Below, piece after piece: positions 1 through 11,583 of a stretch of DNA of 64,000 nt; positions within the stretch are counted from its first letter, which is position 1, and each line of letters starts with the position of its first letter. This DNA comes from Smittia aterrima (lineage: Eukaryota; Arthropoda; Insecta; Diptera; Chironomidae), in assembly GCA_033063855.1 (NCBI GenBank), contig CP093829.1, forward strand, positions 15,469,537 through 15,533,536, read 5' to 3'. A program made the position numbers and the translations under genes. The notes beneath the pieces are model-generated. The model searched no databases. It was given only the letters and a program-made list of their open reading frames with translations, and was not told where the DNA came from.

Positions 1-403
1 TTGATTAAAGTTCATATTTTACATATTTATAAATGATATAAATTTATAATTTGAAATATTTATAAATAAATAAAAATATTGAAAATAAAATTTTAAGCTT
101 TAAGCATTGATAACAAAGATTTTAACCAGTACGAGGGCATTATATTTTTAAAAAAATGCATATCATATGAGTCATGTTTTATCTGAAAATATCTAAAAAA
201 AAAATGAATTACCTATAAGGTAAGCTAGAACATGATGAATAATAGATTTTCCTTGGGACGTTGATATCAACAAAAGTTTGATTTTCATCAATGTTTTCTT
301 TTATTTTTCTCTCCTCGTCTCCGCATTGATGGATACATGAAAGAAAGTTCTAAGTAAAAACGGTAAATCGAATAGCAAATAAAAAATGGATTAATTAGGC
401 GCC
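1..403. other. 3' flank of BTBD10-like gene
   Basis: AT-rich sequence without a coding signal. A reverse-strand AATAAA (TTTATT on plus, 300-305) lies about 100 bp past the BTBD10 stop and is a plausible poly(A) signal for that gene. Nothing else is recognised. Confidence 0.5.
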
Positions 404-1903
404 TTAATTTTGTTCAGCACCGGCAGCTTCCCCAATATTTTCCATATCTTCAACACGGTTCTCGTTATTCATCTGAGGGAGGATAACTCCATCTGCTTGA
501 TCGAGATTATTACGAGAGATTTCAATGATGTTTTGATCGAGAGCTGGTAAATCAGCGGCAGCTTCAGCAAGATTGGTTACAGACTTTGATTTTACACATT
601 GAAAGTCAACGTGACGACTCTTTGCTTCTTCCTTCTCCCAGCTCATGTGAATGAACGGCCTCTGTACATAATTATAAATCACTTCAGCTCTTCCATCAGC
701 ACGCTTCTTAATCTTTTCCTTGTATGTCGGCCATCCTTCAATTCCCAAGCGTATCTTCTTCAATCCACGATCCTTCAGTACCAACTTAGCCACATCACGA
801 TTCTCGATGTACTTGAAAAATCGATACATCGCATTACTCGACACAGTTTGTGAATACTCTTCACCTAGCATATGCGTTGTCGGAGGAAAGTCAACATCCC
901 AATCCATCGTATCTTCATCAAGCAGACACACAATGTGACACTCCCTATCGCCTCGCTGAGCAGAGTTTAGCATCAACGGCATCAAAAGTTCTTCAAGGAA
1001 ACTTTCAAACTGCTGTCTTGCACCCTCGTTGCTTAACTCATGAAGAAGACCACGAAGATTCTGACATCGAACTGTCTGCGCATCAAATGGAATCAGAAGG
1101 TAATCGCAAGCCTCACGAAGCTCCTGCACTGATACGCCACTTGGACATTTAATGAGACCTAGCAAATTTAATTCAATTAAACAATGAACATTCGTGCAGT
1201 TGAATGAACTCTTACCAGACTTATAGTATTCGAGGATTGCACGAAAGACGTGTGAACTGATTCCATCGGCAACATTATATTCTCCACGATCATTTGGAAC
1301 CTGCCATTCAATTCCGGAGGAAAACATTCGACCCAAAAGAGTGTTAGGATACTGAGTAAGAAGAGCTGTAAAGTAAAACTTTAGAGTTAGTCATTCGGAA
1401 GACGTGGTTTCATGATATTCTTACCGATGTCAATCAGAAATCTTGTGTCATCCACAATCAAAGTGATTTTCTCGCTCTCGTTGACAGCCGAGCTCTGTCC
1501 GGCGATGTTTAGTTTTGCGAAAGCAGCCGACGTAACTTGTTGATTGCTCTTTGTCGGTTTAGCATTGATTTGTCTGAAATTGACATTACCATAGAAGAGA
1601 AAATTTCCATTGACCCATATTAACATCGGAAAAGTTATTTTACGTCATCAAAACGCATCCAAAGTTTCAATTGTCAACTCACCTTCTAAAGATTCTTCGA
1701 CGATTGTCATTGAATCCATCGTGAAGACTTTCCGATGAATCAGACGACTCCTCTTGATAAATTTTTTTCTCCATCATTTTCTTTGTCGGATGAAAACAAG
1801 TCTTAAAACGAATATACTGAATCCAACTCCACCAGTTCGACTGCTTTCCAAACTCCAGTCTCAGTGAGTCTCTCTCTTTGAGGTCAGATGCGTTATCAAT
1901 CGA
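404..1903 (-). CDS. BTBD10: BTBD10/KCTD20-like BTB domain protein, 5' end not resolved
   Basis: Exons read on the minus strand are 1903-1683, 1573-1425, 1365-1216 and 1158-404, giving 424 aa plus an unknown N-terminus. The BTB fold is visible from ITLIVDDTRFLID through TLLGRMFSSG and VFRAILEYYKSG to ELREACDYLL. The family-specific C-terminal region follows, with RQQFESFLEELLMPLM, YRFFKYIENRDVAK, GLKKIRLGIEG and VIYNYVQRPF, all matching vertebrate BTBD10/KCTD20. In mammals these proteins bind Akt and protect it from dephosphorylation; that role here is inference. The 57-bp intron 1159-1215 is in frame and stop-free, so retention would add 19 residues. Exon 1903-1683 is open and includes NWWSWIQYIR; an in-frame Met at 1777 is a fallback start. 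The AG before 1903 suggests a further upstream exon that I could not place. Confidence 0.85.
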
Positions 1904-4640
1904 CTTGAATTTTCAGACAAGAATTGAAAATTTTCTACTACGATTATTTTAATTTGGGTGTTTTAACTTTGCTTTGTAATGCTTTCAAACTTGGCGAACA
2001 AAGGGGGAAGTCGTCACGAATTGGGCTTTGTCAAAAATTCAATTATTTCGCATAAATCACAAAAGATTTTTGTCAAATCAAACGAATTACTATTCCTTAT
2101 TCTTTTGTCGAAACAAAATCTCGAGATATTCAATTTCTGTGTGAAAAATTTTAATTCAAAATTTTCAAATGTGTCTGCGACTTTCCCTTGTGCAAGAGTT
2201 CGTTCACAAAAAATATTTTTCTTCATATATTTGCTGAATTGCTGAACGTCGATCTGGTAAAATCTTCTGTGCTTATTAAAAAATATATTTTCAATGGTTT
2301 TAAGCTTAAGTTAAAGAAATTCAAGACCTCAAATCTTTCGATAACGTCAGTGTCTCTGTCATTGTGCAATAAGTTTTTTAATCAAAGACGTTCTAAGTCG
2401 AACAAATTGCTTTCGAAATTTTCCGATTTCAAAATGGAGACTTTTTCCAAATTGGATGTCAATGGTGAATGATGTCACGGTTTTAATTAATGGCTCTTGC
2501 TTTTGATTCGAATCAATTGGGTGATGGCAACGAGGTCGAATTACTCGAAATTAATTCTTATCCTATTCACCTATGTAACATCATAGTCATTCTGACCCAA
2601 TTTTCATTGCAAAATCAATTTGTGCTCATCCTCTTCTTTCTCTTCTCTCGTTTCAGCTTGTTTAACTTACAACATCTTTTTTCTAAATTAAGGAAAATAT
2701 TTACTACTAATACTACACATTACAACAACCAAAAATACAAAAAAAAAGAAACAACCAGCAACACAAGAAACTTTAAGAAGGAAGGAGCGAGCAACAAGAA
2801 CGTTCCTTTATCGTTTTATGTTTTTTCTCTCCCCGTCACGATCACAAAAAAAAGTAAGAGCAAACCGCCGATTGATAATATTAATAAAATTAATTGATTC
2901 ATTCAAAAGAGGACGAAGCAGCAGCCATCACAACTTTAAGGAAGAAATTAGTGAAAAAAGTGTAATCATGAAATTCTAAAGCGCTTTAAGAGTTTACGAA
3001 TTTTTTCTTATAAAGTTCGAATTAAGAGAGACAAGAAAAACATTTAAAAGTGTAACAAATGTGATAAGTTAAAGAAAAAAAAATATTGAGGAAAAAATCT
3101 GTTAGATTAAAGTTAAAAGTCGTGAGAAATTGACAGCAAACACGGGTCTGAACAAAAAGTCATCGTAACGCATTTAGTGGCAAAATCGAAATAGAGAAGA
3201 ATCGCACTCAGGACTTTGTGTTTCCCTGGAAGGCAGTAAACTGCTCCTCGCTCGATCGGTGGACAGTCGTGACTTAAGGAAACGCAAAGAAACTAAAAAA
3301 AAAAATTCCTCTTGTCTTCTTTATTTGTCAAAGTGATTTAATCAAAGCACGAAAAAAATAAACAATTTGCATAATTTATACCAAAAAAAAAGAGAAAACA
3401 GTTAAGTTCACTAACTTCTTTAAGAAATCGAAAAAAGTGAAGTTGCAAGCAGCGTCATCGGTCAACATCTCCGCGAAAGAATCAGCAAATAAACAACGGC
3501 GGCGAACCTCAAATTCATGCTCGCCCAAACATACATTTCTTCATTCTTGCTATCACATCAAATGAACACACCACACAATCAACACATTAAAGTACAAAAT
3601 TTAAAGAAGTAAAAGTTTTTGTTCCAACGAAGTCATCAACAGCCGGGTGGAGCTGAAAACTCCACTTCCTCCTTCGATATCAAATCTTTTTGATTTCATC
3701 GTTCTAATTGTGTTAATAAGAAATATTCTAAACATACCACCAAAGGATCTAAAACTGATAAGAGAGCCGAAGTCCCAAGTGAGAAAGAAGATTTTTTTTG
3801 TGTGAGCGCGATCGCGGACAAACACTCGCCGACGACGCGATAAGAAAGACAATTTAATTTAATTTATTTTTACATTTTACGTAGAAAAACTCTTTTAAAA
3901 GAATAAGAAAAGAATTAACAATTCTGTGATAAAAACGAAATAAATGATAAAACTCATAACTAATTAATTAATGCAAACAAATTTGAACGGAAGCTTAATT
4001 GTGAGTCGGTCGGGACGAGCTATAGTCCCATAGGAAACAATAAACTACAGAGGAAATAAAAAGAAAACGTGTGTCCTTCGATATTCGCTGACCGCGAGTG
4101 CTTGGAAATAAACAGAAATCGATTTAAGGAAGAAAGTTTGAAGAAAGTGAAACCGAAAGAAAATAAATTTTGAATAAGGAAAAAAATTATAAGACTGTAT
4201 CGCTAAGTAATAAGAAGTGATTCTATTCTACTCTAATTGTTATTGATAACAATAAAACTGCAAAAGAAATTATAATCCGCTAATGCAACTAGAAGAGAAA
4301 CGCGTACCATAACTGATAGTGAAACTCCAGACTGGAATAAAACAAAAAACTCCTTCGAGGAATCCCTTTTTTGATTCATTCATCGCCCGGGGAGCAGCGA
4401 AACACGGAAACGGATGTTCATCCAAACCATCGAGTCAATCTGAAATTTAGTGATCTTTTAAGAAAAGGAAAAAAATAGTCTCAAAACGTCTTTATATTCT
4501 TTTGTTTTTTTTTTGCGAAACAACAAAACTTTTGGCTTTAATCAAACAATCCACGAAACGAAGTTCACGTGACTAAAGAAAACCAGAGAAGTCAAAAGAA
4601 TTCCTAAGAGCATCTGTTGCTGAAAAACTTCGATAAGAGA
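1904..4640. other. Intergenic region and long 5' leader of Unr
   Basis: This 2.7-kb stretch separates the divergent BTBD10-like gene and Unr. From about 2.9 kb onward it is A-rich with many short upstream ATGs and stops, as expected for an untranslated leader. No conserved protein is visible: the open frames near 1979-2897 are low-complexity. The missing first exon(s) of BTBD10 and the promoters of both genes should lie here, but I cannot place a transcription start. Confidence 0.45.
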
Positions 4641-7600
4641 ATGAGCGGCCAAACTAAGCCATTCGATTGTAAGTAATAATGAAAAAGCATTCATTCCAAG
4701 TGAAATTAATAATTTGAAATTAATAAACAATAATTTTCTTTAGCATCCTTCTTGGATTTCTCGGATTTTTCATCTCGAGACTTGTTCTCGGGCTTCGGGA
4801 GTCAACTAACACCGACATCACCAGCGCCTCGTCTGATCACGAACAATTCGAACAACAACAACAATAATAATAACAATAACAACTTCCCCATCGGAACTTT
4901 CTCGATGGACTCTTTGCCGTCAAGCAACAGCTCTATCTTTGGAAACAACAAAAGCGGAAACATTTTTGGTTCGAGTGGATCGTCGAATATGGACAATGGT
5001 ATCAACACGTTCAACTCTTCGGCAATGAGCTTGATGAATGGTTTGTCGGTTGGCAACGGAGGAAACTCAAGCATGATGAACTCGCATAACAGCAGCAACA
5101 ACCTTAACAACAATCAATCGAGCTTCAATCATAGCAGCAGCAATGGATTGCCGAGCGATCAAGGACAAGGAACCCGTGAAACGGGAATCATTGAGAAGCT
5201 TCTCCATTCCTACGGCTTCATTCAATGCTGTGAACGCCAAGCTCGTTTGTTCTTCCATTTCTCGCAATTCGGAGGAAACATTGAGCATCTGAAGATCGGC
5301 GATCCCGTTGAGTTCGAAATGACTTATGATAAGCGAACTGGCAAACCAATCGCAAGTCAAGTTTCTAAGATTGCTCCGGAAGTTGTTCATCGGGAAGAGC
5401 GCGTCACTGGTACTGTCACGACTGAGATCCGTTCGTTGACTGACTTGTCCATTAATCCAGCTGCAAGTGATACAACCGGTCGAATCTCTTATGAGAATCG
5501 TGGTGAATGTTTCTTTCTACCGTATACCAAAGATGATGTCGAAGGAAATGTTGAACTGAAGGCGGGTGATAAAGTCTCGTTTCAAATTGCAACCAACAAT
5601 CGTGGCAATTTGGGAGCATGCCATATTCGTCTTGAGAACTCGATACATCCAGTGAAATATCGTGGAGTCGTTTGCTCGATGAAGGAATCGTTTGGGTTCA
5701 TTGAACGTGCTGACGTCGTCAAGGAGATTTTCTTTCACTTCTCTGAGGCTGAAGGAACTAACTTGGAGATTCGTCCCGGCGATGACGTCGAATTCACAAT
5801 CCAAACACGCAATGGAAAAGAAGTTGCATGTAACATCACTCGCTTGCCAGTTGGCTCAGTTATCTTTGAAGATGTTGATCCGACTATCATGAAAGGTCAA
5901 GTTCTGAAGCCACTAGAGCAGAATAATCCATTGGCGGCGGTGCAACCAAGTGATCCTTTACCGGGCCGAATTAAGTATCGCGCTGTTGATCATTCTGAGG
6001 TTGAGGTTCCTTACGGCGACAAGGATCAGAAAGGAGACTTTACATTGCGTCATGGAGATTGGGTTCAGTTCTTGCTGGCTACCGACAGACGCGATCAACT
6101 CCAACGTGCCACATGCATCTCTTTGTTAGACGATACCTTCCAATTGAGTGGAGAAAAACGTGAGCAAGGAGTCGTAGCACAACTTAAAGACGGCTTTGGA
6201 TTCATCAGATGTGTCGAACGAAGTGTCCGTTTGTTCTTCCATTTCACGGAAGTTCTCGACACAAGCCGTGAGATCACAGTGGGAGACGAAATCGAATTTA
6301 CTTGCGTACAAGATCCAACATCGAGTTTCAGCAATCCTCGCTTGAGTGCCATTCGAATTAAACATGTTCCAGAAGGAAGCGTTAAGTTTGAAACATTAAT
6401 AGAAAGCGGAATCGATGGCGTAGTTACACGCGAAGCTCCGAAAAGTCCAGTCAAGAGCCAAGAAAGAACTGAAGGTGGTGTCATTACTTATGGAATCGGG
6501 AACAACAAGAAGACAATCATGTACTTCTTAAAAGATTGCGAAAAGTCGCCTCGAATCGGCGATACTGTCAAATTCAACATTTGCCAGGTGAGTCAAAATT
6601 TTTTTTCAAAAAATCGTTTATTTTTGATTTTTAAAAAGTCGCTTATCGCAATTAGACAAAACGATTTTGTTTACTTTGAAAGTCAAATGTGATAATTAAA
6701 TTTAATTTGGCGCTTAGGTCAAGCGAAACAAGGAATTCATCGCGACAAACATTCAGGAGATCTACAACCCCTTCCAAGTTGCACAAGTATCGCAACCAAT
6801 CGATTTAACTAAACTTTTCATGCATCAACTTCATCAGCAAACAGTTTCGACATCGCCAATCATGCAGCAACAGCCAACACCTGTTGAAATCCCAACAGCA
6901 AACGGAACTACGATAATTAATCCATTATTGAACGGTTGTACGACCTTGGTGACCAACACGAATATCAACGTGACTTACTTGAATGGGTCGATTAATGGCA
7001 ACAAGCAATACGAAGCAGAAAAGTTCAAGATGCATCAAGGATTCATTGCTGTTTTGAAGGTTAGTTATTGTTGTTATCATATGATAATCCAGCAATTTAA
7101 AATATTTTTTCATTAGGAAAACTTTGGTTTCATTGAAACATTGGAACATGATCAGGAAGTCTTCTTCCACTTCAGCAACTTCATTGGTAACACAAACCAC
7201 TTGGAATTGGGTCAGGAAGTCGAGTATTCTTTAACAGCTTCACGTAATGGAATCACTGGTGGAAATTGCATTCCAGCTGAGAACGTTCGCTTATTGCCAA
7301 GAGGTAATTTTTTTTAATTTAATAATAAACTTGAATCATAAAGTTTCACAATCTCACAGGAACTATCGTTCATCCTAAAATCCTTGACGGAACTTTCAAC
7401 GGCGTTGTCATCCGTCCATTGAGATGCATTAACCCTGACCAAGAGGAATATAGTGGACTCATTCAATTATGCAACGAGGCTGGGGAAAATGTTTCTCAAC
7501 ACAAGTTTGGAATTACAAGCTTGACAAACAAACGCGACTTGTTGCAGAAGGATGATTGCGTTGTCTTTAAGATCGACGAAACCTCTCGCGCTGTTGATGT

Positions 7601-8161
7601 GAGTAACTCAATGTTTTTGTTTGAATTGATTTTTTAAAGCTTTCGTAACAGGTCACTGCTGTTCGCCAAAAGAAACGTGCGGTTGTGGATTCGATTAAAG
7701 GACAATTCGGTTTCCTCGACTACGAAGTCGACGAAGGGAAGAAACTTTTCTTCCATATGTCGGAAGTTCAAGGAAGCAGCTATAGCTTGTACGCTGGTGA
7801 CACAGTCGAGTTCTCCGTCATTACAAATCATGTACGTATCTTGATTTTATTGTTTTATTAACATTAGCTGACATTTCTGTATCTCCTATAGCGTACTGGC
7901 AAAACCTCTGCTTGTGGAGTTGTTAAGATTCAAGACTCTTCTCCTCGCCCCGAACGCTTGATTTCTCGTATTAAGATCAATTCCATTGACGAGAGTGCAC
8001 CACGTTTGACCACTATTCGAGCTCCCAAAGGACCAGACGGCTCTAACGGATTCAGTCCCGAAGCTCGTTTGCCACGCATTGCTGGTTAGCCTTAAACTTT
8101 CTTAAAGTTCTTTTCCACTTTTATCTGACGCTTAATTTTTATAGGAATCTTGGTTGAATAA
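4641..8161 (+). CDS. Unr: Upstream of N-ras (CSDE1), multi-cold-shock-domain RNA-binding protein
   Basis: Exons are 4641-4668, 4744-6587, 6718-7059, 7117-7303, 7360-7598, 7652-7831, 7892-8084 and 8145-8161, giving 1009 aa, close to fly Unr. The start is the ATG at 4641: its 28-nt exon splices in frame into the long second exon, which has no suitable ATG of its own at its beginning. Residues 25-150 are Asn/Ser-rich with an Asn run. Five canonical cold-shock domains are marked by YGFIQC/LFFHFSQ, FGFIER/IFFHFSE, FGFIRC/LFFHFTE, FGFIET/VFFHFSN and FGFLDY/LFFHMSE, with the degenerate linker domains typical of the family between them. Family role: cytoplasmic binding of purine-rich mRNA in translation control, and repression of msl-2 in Drosophila dosage compensation. 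Reading through the last donor gives GGT TAG, so intron retention would end the protein four residues earlier. Confidence 0.95.
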
Positions 8162-8600
8162 ACAACAAAACTTTTTGAGAATCTTTTTGACGAGCAGATC
8201 CAGAACCGAACCCATAAGTGAAATAATACAAAACAGCTACCATGCTAAACTGTCGACAAGTATTAGAAGTTTAATTGCCCTCAACTCTTATGCAACAATT
8301 CTCCCCCCTTTTCAAGAAACAAATCTAAGAAGAATTACATTAAAATAAAAAGAAAAATTATTCAAACGATTGCGAAACAAGAAGTAATTAATTTAATCTC
8401 CCCGAAGCAAACCAGAAAACATTAAACATGAAAGAAAAAGATTAAAAATTACCAAAAAAATGAAAAAAAAATGTCGAAAATCCCAACAAAAAAATGTGAA
8501 GTAATAAACAATAAGAAACTAAGAGACACATCAACGATAAAATCAAAGATGAAACAAATAGAAAATTGTTTTATTTCAAAGTTAAGATGAGAGATATGAT
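8162..8600 (+). other. Unr 3' untranslated region
   Basis: A-rich sequence after the Unr stop, with AATAAA at 8344-8349 and at 8503-8508, two possible polyadenylation sites. It meets the end of the minus-strand kinase pseudogene. Confidence 0.5.
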
Positions 8601-9097
8601 CTATAATATTCCTCTCAGATTATTGCTTAGGTTTTCTGTTTGATGTTTGACTTGACGAACATTTGGTCGAGTCAGCGGATTAGAATCAAGCAAACGGTAA
8701 TGAGTTGATACAGATAGCTTCTCTTCAATGTGAGGTTTTAGCTGATATGATCGATCTGCTTGCTGTTTCAACATCTTAACGACGTTATTGGAAAAGGAAT
8801 GAAAAACAGAATTACACCGAATAACCAAATGTCTGCAGGAATTTGATCGTAGCCGTCCCCTCGAATAAGTTCTGGTGCAGCACAATCTGAAAAGAACACA
8901 TTTCGTAGCAGCAACAGCAAAAGACATTTCTTACCATTTGACCTACAATAAGTTTCTGATCGGAAATCTTCTTGTTTAAGTCTTTTGCAATAGCGAGCAA
9001 AGCAAAAAATTCATCATCTGTTGCAGACTTTTCAATAATCTCCGATTACTTTTCCAAACTTAAATCCGCGAACATGATGAGCAAATGGAGTAAGCTC
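8601..9097 (-). pseudogene. Testis-specific serine kinase (TSSK)-like pseudogene
   Basis: Pieces of a TSSK-type kinase appear in the correct order but in different frames. They are a G-loop start (GFKFGKVIGD, about 9075-9045), a fragment reading EKSATDDEFF, subdomains VIII-IX (CAAPELIRGDGYDQIPADIW, about 8890-8830) followed by LFGVILF, and the C-lobe end (VVKMLKQQADRSYQLKPHIE, RLLDSNPLTRPNVRQV) to the stop at 8601. The catalytic lysine, HRD and DFG segments are missing, a stop follows the G-loop, and the frame shifts after VILF. The order of pieces shows an ancestral kinase; the losses show it cannot encode an active enzyme. It is convergent with Unr. The subfamily is inferred from the C-lobe. 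Confidence 0.7.
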
Positions 9098-9736
9098 AAT
9101 TATTTTTAATTAGAACTTCCTGGCTTGTTTCTTGAGAAATAAAAGAGAAAAATAGAGATAAAGGATCATTTGGAATTAATTTAAAAATATTGAAGTCAGA
9201 TTAAGTTGATCTTAATCCCGTGATCTGCCTTATGAATGAAAAATTCACTCTGCCTTTAATAAAAGTATCTTTTTTGTAGTTTATGATTTAATACAACGAA
9301 GGAAATGCGAACACTTCTGTTAATCTAACTCTGGAACGAAAAATAATTTTGCGGGGTTTAATCAATCGGTCGCTCTTATCAATTTTTGATTTATTACATT
9401 TCCCCGTTGCCTTGATCTTAGTTTTATACAAAAGTCAATAACATTTAACAAAATTTCTCGACTAAATAAATAGCGCGGTGTCGGCTATTAATTATCAGCA
9501 TGATATTTGGGTCAATCGAGTCGAAAGTAATTTAATGTTTGATAAGAAGGGAAGAGAGCTTTTCAAAGAGACGAGTCGTATGTAATTACTTTTATTAATA
9601 ACGCTACTATCATTACAAATACACGAAAATGTCGAAGATTATCGTAAAAGAAAATATAAAAAGAGTCAAATTGAGTTGCGACACATCGGGTCATCATTCG
9701 TAAATAGGCTCGATTCTCGATATTGTCGATGTTCAT
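9098..9736. other. Intergenic, no gene seen
   Basis: AT-rich sequence without recognisable coding or RNA features. TTTATT at 9591-9596 (AATAAA on minus) is a candidate poly(A) signal for the secreted EGF gene to its right. Confidence 0.4.
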
Positions 9737-10322
9737 TCAAATTTCGATGCACTCGTGAGGAAAGTTTGTGATGCTTCCTCCAAGAACAAGGTTCGGGCAG
9801 GACCGCTGGCAGCGTGGGCCGTGATGCTTCGTTCCCTCGCATCGACATTTGTAGTTTGGCTGATAATTGACCTGAATGCAAGTTCCGCCGTTCAAACAAG
9901 GAGCTCTCGAGCAAATGTCACTTGATCGACCCTTTTGAGAATAACAAGAATGAAGAGATTTAAAACTTTATTTTAACACAGCTGTTCTGAAACAGAGAGC
10001 TGCATTCATGTGCTCGTCAAGATAGAAGGAAGTGATAAAAACATAAAACATAAAACAAACCTTCAATGCGTCCGTGCATTCTTTCTTTGTCGTGTATCTA
10101 AACTCGCTCTTGCAGCCAAAACCACAAATGCATTGAGAGTTCTCGATCTTGCACCCATTATGTGCTTCTGACAGCACGTCACATGCACTGGCCACTATTG
10201 ATAATTGATAGGTCAGTAGTTGCACAACATGATTATCTGCGCTTCCTGAATGCTGATAAGGAAGACTCATACTAACCATTAACAATCACAAGAACGACAC
10301 AGACTATTAAAATCTTCATCAT
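9737..10322 (-). CDS. Small secreted cysteine-rich protein with one EGF-like domain
   Basis: Exons are 10322-10277, 10194-10061 and 9931-9737, giving 124 aa; all three joins keep frame. Residues 1-15 (MMKILIVCVVLVIVNG) are a clear signal peptide. A cysteine-rich segment follows (CKIENSQCICGFGCKSEF), then a textbook EGF module with spacing C-x4-C-x5-C-x10-C-x-C-x8-C beginning at CSRAPCLNGGTC. A short tail with two more cysteines ends at HECIEI. The layout indicates an extracellular protein, possibly a ligand or matrix component, with no membrane anchor. I do not recognise a named orthologue. The first of two adjacent ATGs (10322) was taken as the start. Confidence 0.8.
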
Positions 10323-10842
10323 TTTTCTTATTTATTCTTTTCTGTCGCTGTTTGCACCACGCTAAACTCTTATCTTGGCAAAAGGTGATACTTTTGTTTA
10401 TTCAATTGAACGGCGTTATTCAATCGTTTCGGGCGATAACTTTTCAATTCAATTTTAAATAATTTGCTGATAGCTATAGCGAGAGAAATTTCAAATTTGT
10501 AGGAAGATTTTAAATGCACACGACTGAAAGAGCCTCGATCTTGACGCAAGAAATTCCCTACAGCGACTGATCGTCTCAGGAAAAACAATCTATTGCTGTG
10601 TTTTACAGAGAGAATGTTTTCCTTTCGAGAGAATTCAACGAGATTATTCAAAAATACGTTGAAATGCGGAGGCCAAGAAACATAAAAATGCGAAGCATAA
10701 GCATGAGAACGTTGCCGCTCAGTGTTTTACACAAGAAATCGAGGACACTCACAGCTGCGATCAATTCTTATCAGAATGAAATTTTATTATGGTTATTGAA
10801 CTCTTTTTAAAAATATTTTAATTGTTATGGAATTTTTTAGTT
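10323..10842. other. Intergenic between EGF protein and TAF11
   Basis: No gene is recognised. The region must hold the upstream control sequence of the minus-strand EGF gene and the 3' flank of TAF11. The short open frames on both strands have no family resemblance. Confidence 0.4.
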
Positions 10843-11583
10843 TTATCGCAGCTTAAATTTTTCTTTTTTCCCGATAGATATTTGTCCATTGTTTTTGATC
10901 CGCCGAACTGCTTCTCTTAGATGTTTTGGTTGAAGTGGTCCTAAACATAGAATATTAGTCTGAATCCTTCGGACAGAAAGTAAAGGACTCACCAGGTTCA
11001 TTCCAACTCTCCGCAACATCTAGAGCTTCTTCTACAACTTCACCAACGAAGACTTTGGAAAAATAAGAAAAAAATTCTACGCGAAATCACAAAAAATCAA
11101 GACAATTAACTAACCTTTGGCGATTCCACTCATTGCAATCACAACATTTTGTGAAACTGAGCATCCCGTAATGGTTTGCATTAAACGTTTTACTGGAGCT
11201 TTGGGAAATGCTGCTCGGCGATACATCTCATATCGATCTAGTTGTTCCTCAGTGAAGTTTGAGACTAAAACACTTAATAAATCAAAACATTTAGTTATTC
11301 TGTTTGTTCATGGGAATTAGAAAAAGTCTTACAGCATTTTCTCTCTTTCCTCCTCTTCAATCTCCTTCCTGTTTTGCTTCTCTACTTTCTTCTTAAGCTC
11401 CTTGTCTGGTGATGAAGATCCTGCGTCTCGTAAATCATCATCGCTGATGTTATTAGCTTCATATTTAAGATTGTCGACTTGGTCTGACTCTGAAACCGAT
11501 TTGTGCGAAGTCTCGTCGTGATTGCTTGAATCCTCATCTTTCAATGATTGAAATAAGTCGAGTTTTGAATCGATTTGATCCAT
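10843..11583 (-). CDS. Taf11: TFIID subunit TAF11
   Basis: Exons are 11583-11333, 11272-11115, 11052-10993 and 10940-10843, giving 188 aa, close to fly TAF11. The N-terminal half is acidic and Ser-rich with a Lys/Glu stretch. The second half is the TAFII28 histone fold: KMLVLVSNFTEEQLDRYEMY, RRAAFPKAPVKRLMQ, SQNVVIAMSGIAKVFVGE, then LQPKHLREAVRRIK. It pairs with TAF13 inside TFIID in the nucleus. The acceptor at 11273-11274 was chosen over a nearer AG at 11265-11266, because only the former keeps the conserved VLVSNFT in frame. The true start is the ATG at 11583; an upstream TTG at 11598 is not a start. Confidence 0.95.

Noticed and set aside
2188..2897. Overlapping plus-strand open frames of 94 and 135 codons
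   Set aside because: Low-complexity, Phe/Lys/Asn-rich, no family resemblance, and located in the BTBD10-Unr gap or the Unr leader.
4802..5113. 103-codon minus-strand frame rich in Leu
   Set aside because: Antisense of the Asn/Ser repeat-rich Unr N-terminus; Leu runs are the complement of Asn codons.
11265..11266. Nearer acceptor (TTTTAG) for TAF11 exon 2
   Set aside because: It brings a stop within a few codons; the AG at 11273-11274 keeps the conserved VLVSNFT.
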